From contig JAOXYC010195798.1 of assembly GCA_028565715.1 (NCBI GenBank), positions 1 to 11,912 of the forward strand: a stretch of 11,912 nt of DNA, in the 5' to 3' direction. Below, in pieces: positions 8,801-11,912 of the stretch. Origin of the DNA: Phoronis pallida (lineage: Eukaryota; Phoronida; Phoronidae). The translations under genes and the position numbers were made by a program. Numbering within the stretch: the stretch's first letter is position 1; every line of letters begins with the position of its first letter. The notes beneath the pieces were generated by a model. The model saw only the letters and a list, made by a program, of their open reading frames with translations. It was not told the origin of the DNA and searched no databases.

Positions 8801-11800
8801 ACTCAGCATGGATGGAGGGCAGTGAGTCCTCATTCCGCAAAAACATCAAACCCTTGGCTTGAAGTGGGTCAACTAACAGAGGGTGACTTTGTCAAGAGGG
8901 TTAAGAAGTATCTGAACGTTCAAATTGAATATGAATGGGTCGAAGTGAACTCTATCCACTACACAAATTTGAGCGCTGGAAACAAAGTGTACGGAATTCA
9001 CACTCGAGAAGGACCTCGTTCCTACCACGCCAACGGTTACCTGGTCCTTCAAAACTACCCAGAGATCACAGCTAAACGAATACAAGAGGGTATGAAGAAC
9101 GTGTCTGCAAAAGAACAACAAAAGATGCATGATAAACTTAAAGAAGTTGCGCCAATTTTACACAAAGTAATGGGGCCAGGTACTGCAAACGCCATGCTGA
9201 AACTGGCGGAGGGATATCATGCTAATTTACACAAACCAGCAGAAAAACCTAACAAAGTTCACCTAAAAGAGCTCTCACTCCCTCATATCAAGTTAAATCA
9301 CGAAGCGGGTAAGAATTCTTATGGTTCTTATACGATGCCTACAAAGATGTCTCTCATCCGAGGTCATTTGTTTTTGGATGATACTCACGTGTTCAATGTT
9401 CATTTGGCAAGTGATGATCAAGTATCTTGGACAAGACCAGTGGCTGGCGGAAACTGGGAACACGGTTCTCTCAAATTGTATCCAGATCGGATTCAAGGTC
9501 ACGCATTTATATCCGTCACTCATACGCGTGATGATAACCGCTCACTCGTCTCAGCAACCTTCTCAGCAGTTGCTCACGTAAACACATACAAGACCTATAA
9601 GAGTGGGCAACCAATCAAGAAAGACACAGACCACGGTTCTTCCTACGAAGAGCTTGGTGGTTTAAAGATGGGAGTGAAATATGTAGATCACAAACTGACA
9701 AGAGTTGGCGAGATTCTACTTCCAGGAATGGAGGGTGAATATGACACTCTAGACGATCATATCATATATTCTGTTGATAAAGATTACCAACTCAAAGTTG
9801 AGGTAAACGTGCCTGTTGAATATCAGGAAATGTTGAACTTTACCGGGCTGTATGGTACCTTCAGCTGGGACTACTCTTCGTTCTCTGGATACTGCATTGC
9901 GTATGATGCACTTAAAGTAGGCAATGAGGGAGACCATTACGCCTGGAAAGGGGAACTTGACACAGCCACCTATCCGAAATTTGCCGCCTTACATTCTGTA
10001 GCCCGAAATGAAGCTATGAAAAGTGATCTCCATGACCAGCTAGGGACCTCAATCTGCGCGTCTGTGCCGACACCTATGTTCACGAATATGGCGCCAGTTG
10101 CCCCCGCCCCGATGATGTACACAATGGCCATATGTGCGGATAACCACTTGACCCTGGAACACCTATTCACTCTGACACCTCCTGATCCAAAGTCTCTTCA
10201 TGACTTGACCTTCAGCTTGATACAGAAAGCCATGAAGTACGAGATGAGCGATGAAGATAGGGATAACATTCTCGGAGTTGTCAGACCAACAGATCTTGGC
10301 GGTGAGATGGAGGCGGTGGCCGATAAGCACAAAGGTTTTTTCAAAGACAGGTTTGCCAATGCCTATCTGATGAATGGTCTTTCCCAAAGCGATCACTTTA
10401 AAGACAAAATCACAGGAGAGCAGAGAAACAAACTCCTTTATTACTGGATGGGACAGGACGAGGGGTGCCTTGGAATGGACAAAGATTACAACAATGCCAA
10501 TAATGAGGTTGCCAGAGTGGCTTTCATTCAGTCTTGTCCTGACGTACAGAAGTATATGAACTCGTCACAGGGTGGGGAGTGGTGGGCGGAACAATCGTAC
10601 AATAAGCTACTCACTCCAGCAGTCATGAACGGATTGGCACTCACCGGAGATGTTGGTAACACTTTTCCTATCATACAGAAGCAAGCCATGGTGCTTTACT
10701 GTTTGGCCCCCGCTAAAGACTATGGAACGACATTTTACAAGCGAATTGTAACCACACGAATGAACGAGACAAGCTCTAGATTCACCGGTAACAAAAGTGA
10801 CGAAAGCATCATGCGAGAGTTCATCAAGGACTATATAAAACAACTGATCAATAAAATTCTGAATGGCGGGGATGCCACTACAGCTGAGCTGATGAAGAAA
10901 CTGAGAAAAGATTTGGAAGGCGCTGCAAAGGACATGAATAAGGAAATAACTGACGATGCAGAAGCAACTGTGCGTGCTTTGATGCAAGGGATGGAAGACA
11001 GTATTGAATACATTATTCATTTCTTCAACAATACAACGGGAACTATGATGTCTCGAATTACAAAAGGCATGAAGAGTTGGATGGACAGTCATCCAAAACT
11101 TGTCAAACTTGGAGGATTCCTAAGCTCAGCGTTCACTATGGCTGCATGGGGTATGAGTTTGGTATACACCATCAAATTATTCATGAACTGGAAGAACCTT
11201 CAACCCCAGCAAAAGATACAACTGGTAATCGAAACTATTGCTTTCACAGCTAACAGCATTGCAAAGTTCCCGGCGGTGATAGACAGCATCAAAACAGCCT
11301 GCTCCAAGGGAAAGGCTGGCTTCAAGTTCGCCAAAAACTGGATAAAAGTGACCAATGACGAAGCTGTTGTTGAAGGAATTGAAGAAACAATTGAGTTAGA
11401 AGTAGACGCTATTGAAGGTTGGTAGTTTATAGTCACTATCCTTAGTACACATGGGGGATACAGTTACAACACACTCAAACTTCTGTTGTTCTTTTACGGT
11501 TCTCGTGAATTGCATATTCTAGAAAACACACAATGGTTCAACGGGATTTCGACTAAGTCAAACAAGATATGCAAGCTTTAAAAAGATACTAATATAAGTC
11601 TTGATAAAAACGTATGAGCACCACTAGATTCATGTAGGATTTAACTTTAGTTTTGAACTTATACACGTGATGTTACTTGTGTGAAGAAAACCTTCTGTCT
11701 TTTGTAATATCAGGCTCCATTTCTTTAGGAGAAGGCGTTACGGTGGAAGAAGCAATGGCTGAGGCTGCCACAGCTGCCGCTGAGGATGTCGCCGAGACTG

Positions 11801-11912
11801 TAAGCAACTGGCAACGATTCTTCTCCTTAACCGAAACGTTTGCTAAGGTGATGGGTGTTCTCGCTTTGGCTGCTGGATGCGTTGCCATGGGATTTCAGAT
11901 TTACAACGATTT
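2750..11912 (+). CDS. Hint-domain protein, five exons, 3' partial
   Basis: Coding exons join 2750-2806, 5714-5805, 7516-7750, 7931-11417 and 11714-11912, open at the right edge (4070 coding bases, about 1356 residues visible). All junctions are GT-AG and keep frame (phases 0, 2, 0, 1). Residues 1-350 are a largely helical region I do not recognise, without a signal peptide. Residues 351-503 form a Hint autoprocessing domain. About 504-590 are helical, about 599-800 beta-rich, about 838-857 a Pro/Met-rich linker, and about 860-1160 mostly helical. A hydrophobic segment follows at about 1188-1209 and another at about 1336-1351. Known Hint domains cleave or splice their host protein by N-S acyl shift. 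Here I infer self-cleavage releasing an N-terminal part from a membrane-active or pore-like C-terminal part; that role is speculative. It is not Hedgehog: no Hedge domain is present. Existence of the gene is close to certain; exon 1 and the function are less so. Confidence 0.88.
2971..3017. repeat. Hairpin in intron 1
   Basis: An 18-base arm at 2971-2988 and a 17-base arm at 3001-3017 are inverted copies with a single one-base gap, separated by a 12-base loop. The arm centres on AAAGACCTTG / CAAGGTCTTT. It could be the core of a small MITE or a structured intronic RNA; nothing in the sequence decides between them. Confidence 0.7.
3535..3665 (-). mobile_element. tRNA-derived SINE-like unit
   Basis: On the minus strand GGTTCGATTCC (3604-3594) is a perfect RNA polymerase III B box, preceded by CGGAAGGTCCTC and, some 40 bases upstream, by a TAGC-containing degenerate A-box-like stretch. 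This order resembles the tRNA-related head of animal SINEs. The T-stem has a mismatch and no full cloverleaf folds, so it is not a functional tRNA gene. The limits are approximate, and no clear tail or target-site duplication was found. Confidence 0.5.
3769..3917 (+). repeat. Direct repeat copy A (about 150 bp)
   Basis: This segment is clearly similar, over about 150 bp, to 4718-4869 in the same orientation. Both start GGGACTATATTTT-like, share a CGTACTACTTTTTTATATTA block and end with a TTTTTGCAAAAA block. The two copies have diverged by scattered substitutions. Their conceptual translations share DYILRTTFLYYYAFR, so the conservation may reflect an old element rather than protein selection. 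The element family is not recognised. Confidence 0.75.
4389..4574 (+). repeat. Pair of 18-bp direct repeats
   Basis: AGTGGGGTAGTGACGCAT (4389-4406) recurs at 4557-4574 with one change. The pair encloses about 150 bp of unassigned sequence. It may be the remains of a tandem duplication or of a target-flanked insertion. Its significance is uncertain. Confidence 0.45.
4718..4869 (+). repeat. Direct repeat copy B (about 150 bp)
   Basis: This is the second copy of the repeat at 3769-3917, about 950 bp downstream and in the same orientation. Differences are spread along the whole length, which indicates old dispersed copies or an old segmental duplication. Open frames across it are interrupted in the other copy, so I do not call a gene. 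Confidence 0.75.
5291..5620. mobile_element. Palindromic MITE-like element with 19-bp repeats
   Basis: The left arm (about 5291-5346) is an imperfect inverted copy of the right arm (about 5565-5620). Both are built from a 19-bp unit carrying GGACATAATG: on the minus strand at 5342-5333 and 5323-5314, on the plus strand at 5499-5508, 5518-5527, 5576-5585 (one change) and 5595-5604. Adjacent units are exactly 19 bp apart. The middle is AT-rich. Such subterminal repeats in inverted arms are typical of foldback or MITE-like elements, though no transposase or clear target duplication is present. It ends about 95 bp before exon 2. Confidence 0.65.
5714..5805 (+). CDS. Hint gene exon 2
   Basis: The acceptor TTTCTACCTTCAG ends at 5713 and the donor GTAAGT, a perfect consensus, begins at 5806. 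The exon is 92 bases: 30 codons plus two bases of a Thr codon completed by exon 3. It encodes residues 20-50 of the model, starting with ATG, so Met20 is an alternative translation start. The peptide is a polar N-terminal stretch with no recognised motif. Exact phase agreement with exon 3 supports the call. Confidence 0.78.
6571..6843. mobile_element. MITE with perfect 52-bp terminal inverted repeats
   Basis: Positions 6571-6622 are the exact reverse complement of 6792-6843, giving two 52-base arms around a 169-base core. The outermost bases are TA on both sides, as expected for a TA target-site duplication of Tc1/mariner-type insertion. Complete arm identity suggests a young insertion. The core is more GC-rich than the surrounding intron and has no transposase. 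On the minus strand it contains a 38-codon open frame (6797-6681). The right arm carries a consensus donor-like GTAAGT (6813-6818) on the sense strand of the host gene. Confidence 0.85.
6650..6665. promoter_or_regulatory. 16-bp palindrome with E-box inside the MITE
   Basis: TTGGTCACGTGACCAA is a perfect palindrome. Its core GTCACGTGAC (6653-6662) equals the consensus bound by bHLH-zip factors of the USF/TFE type (CLEAR-like motif). It lies in the MITE core, so it could act as a mobile regulatory site. Binding is not demonstrated. Confidence 0.4.
7516..7750 (+). CDS. Hint gene exon 3
   Basis: The exon lies between the acceptor CACTTCCAG (7515) and the donor GTAATC at 7751. Its 235 bases complete the split Thr codon (residue 50) and add residues 51-128, ending in phase 0. 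The peptide starts ALSEYRSVSSLMNIADGF, contains the Gly/Asn-rich patch NANWGGNNYSADRDE, and ends MSDSLSK. The first part is predicted helical. No known domain is recognised. Codon use and lack of stops over the whole exon, plus exact phase fit on both sides, make it a solid coding exon. Confidence 0.88.
7751..7930 (+). other. Intron 3
   Basis: This short 180-base intron runs from GTAATC to TATTATGTAG. It is AT-rich, has several in-frame stops and contains nothing else I can support. Confidence 0.85.
7931..11417 (+). CDS. Hint gene exon 4 (main coding exon)
   Basis: This 3487-base exon encodes residues 129-1290 plus the first base of codon 1291. Reading is open from the acceptor at 7930. In order it carries: the end of the N-terminal region (GHTTHGAKANRTW near its start), the Hint domain (residues 351-503), a helical stretch after it (about 504-590), a beta-rich region (about 599-800), a Pro/Met-rich linker (838-857), a helical region with LLYYWMGQDEGCLGMD, a long amphipathic helix (about 1112-1160), and a hydrophobic segment (about 1188-1209). 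The donor GAAG|GTTGGT is weak. Unspliced reading ends at TAG 11423-11425. Most of the protein on one exon contrasts with the small 5' exons and may reflect an intron-poor or retrocopied ancestor. Confidence 0.93.
8597..9055 (+). other. Hint (Hedgehog/intein) domain, residues 351-503
   Basis: The domain begins with GCFVAGTQI, where Cys351 is the expected nucleophile; the GCF tripeptide is the same as at the Hedgehog cleavage site. Next comes the IPIEHVQEHD block, as in PIE-x(3)-GD motifs of Hint proteins. The second block is FFLASHPFWTQHGWRAVS; His415 is kept, but the Thr of the usual TxxH is Leu412. NPWLEVGQLTEGDFVKRV follows. The end, VYGIHTREG then YHANGYLVLQN, is the F/G block, with terminal Asn503 preceded by Gln instead of His and followed by Tyr rather than Cys, Ser or Thr. 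The length, 153 residues, is normal for a Hint domain without an endonuclease. I infer thioester-based N-terminal cleavage and perhaps Asn cyclisation, not protein splicing. Confidence 0.9.
11418..11713 (+). other. Intron 4, with in-frame stop if retained
   Basis: This 296-base intron runs from GTTGGT to TAATATCAG (11713). The donor is weak at positions 3 and 4, but the alternative GTAGTT at 11422 would put exon 5 out of frame with a quick stop. If the intron is retained, translation ends after Trp1292 at TAG 11423. No AATAAA signal was seen between that stop and 11713, which favours splicing over a terminal exon here. Confidence 0.7.
11714..11912 (+). CDS. Hint gene exon 5 (partial)
   Basis: After the acceptor TAATATCAG the frame completes Gly1291 and stays open for 65 codons to the window edge. 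It encodes an Ala-rich acidic helix (TVEEAMAEAATAAAEDVAETV), then a hydrophobic helix (VMGVLALAAGCVAMGF, about 1336-1351) ending near QIYND. Its phase fits the donor at 11418 exactly. The hydrophobic helix is the second such segment at the C terminus, in keeping with exon 4. The stop codon and any further exons lie outside the window. Confidence 0.8.

Noticed and set aside
8597-9055. Hedgehog C-terminal domain or true splicing intein
   Set aside because: There is no Hedge domain or signal peptide, the residue after Asn503 is Tyr, and no homing-endonuclease insert is present.
10607-11092. 161-codon minus-strand open frame
   Set aside because: It lies opposite the coding exon 4, has no recognisable domain, and is an antisense shadow.
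7994-11425. Stand-alone intronless gene starting at 7994 and ending at TAG 11425
   Set aside because: The first codon is TTG, the frame is open upstream to the acceptor at 7930, and upstream exons join in exact phase; the 3' end also splices in phase to 11714.
11418-11427. Alternative donor GTAGTT at 11422 for exon 4
   Set aside because: Joining it to 11714 shifts the frame and meets a TGA within about 16 codons, while the 11418 donor keeps a long open frame.

Overview
The window looks like animal nuclear DNA. It has AT-rich non-coding sequence, GT-AG introns with long intronic repeats, a TATA-box promoter with an AUG in good context, and several short mobile-element-like repeats (hAT-type end, tRNA-derived SINE, TA-flanked MITE, palindromic 19-bp-repeat element). 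The repeat style suggests a marine invertebrate such as a mollusc, echinoderm, hemichordate or lancelet. The lineage cannot be fixed by eye. No bacterial-style operons, rRNA, functional tRNA or CRISPR are seen.

The window holds one real gene, on the plus strand, cut off by the right edge. I assembled five coding exons: 2750-2806, 5714-5805, 7516-7750, 7931-11417 and 11714-11912 (open at the edge). All four junctions keep one open frame (intron phases 0, 2, 0, 1). The visible product is about 1356 residues. It carries a Hint (Hedgehog/intein) autoprocessing domain at about residues 351-503, between a roughly 350-residue N-terminal region of unknown fold and a long C-terminal part. The C-terminal part has helical, beta-rich, helical and then amphipathic-helix plus hydrophobic segments. 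It is not a Hedgehog: there is no signal peptide and no Hedge domain. The family reminds me of large Hint proteins found in fungi and some invertebrates, but this is recollection and has not been searched.

Layout: 1-2161 is non-coding with nothing supported. 2162-2510 is a decayed hAT-like repeat. 2671-2749 is the TATA box and presumed 5' UTR. Intron 1 (2807-5713) holds a hairpin, a SINE-like unit, a diverged pair of about 150 bp direct repeats, and a palindromic element built of 19-bp repeats just upstream of exon 2. Intron 2 (5806-7515) holds a 273-bp MITE with perfect 52-bp terminal inverted repeats. Introns 3 and 4 are short. Intron 4 has a weak donor followed at once by an in-frame stop, so retention would give a shorter protein lacking the last hydrophobic helix.

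The main biological interest is the Hint protein: a presumably self-cleaving protein with an altered TxxH motif, no residue suited to splicing after the terminal Asn, and a possible membrane-inserting C terminus.
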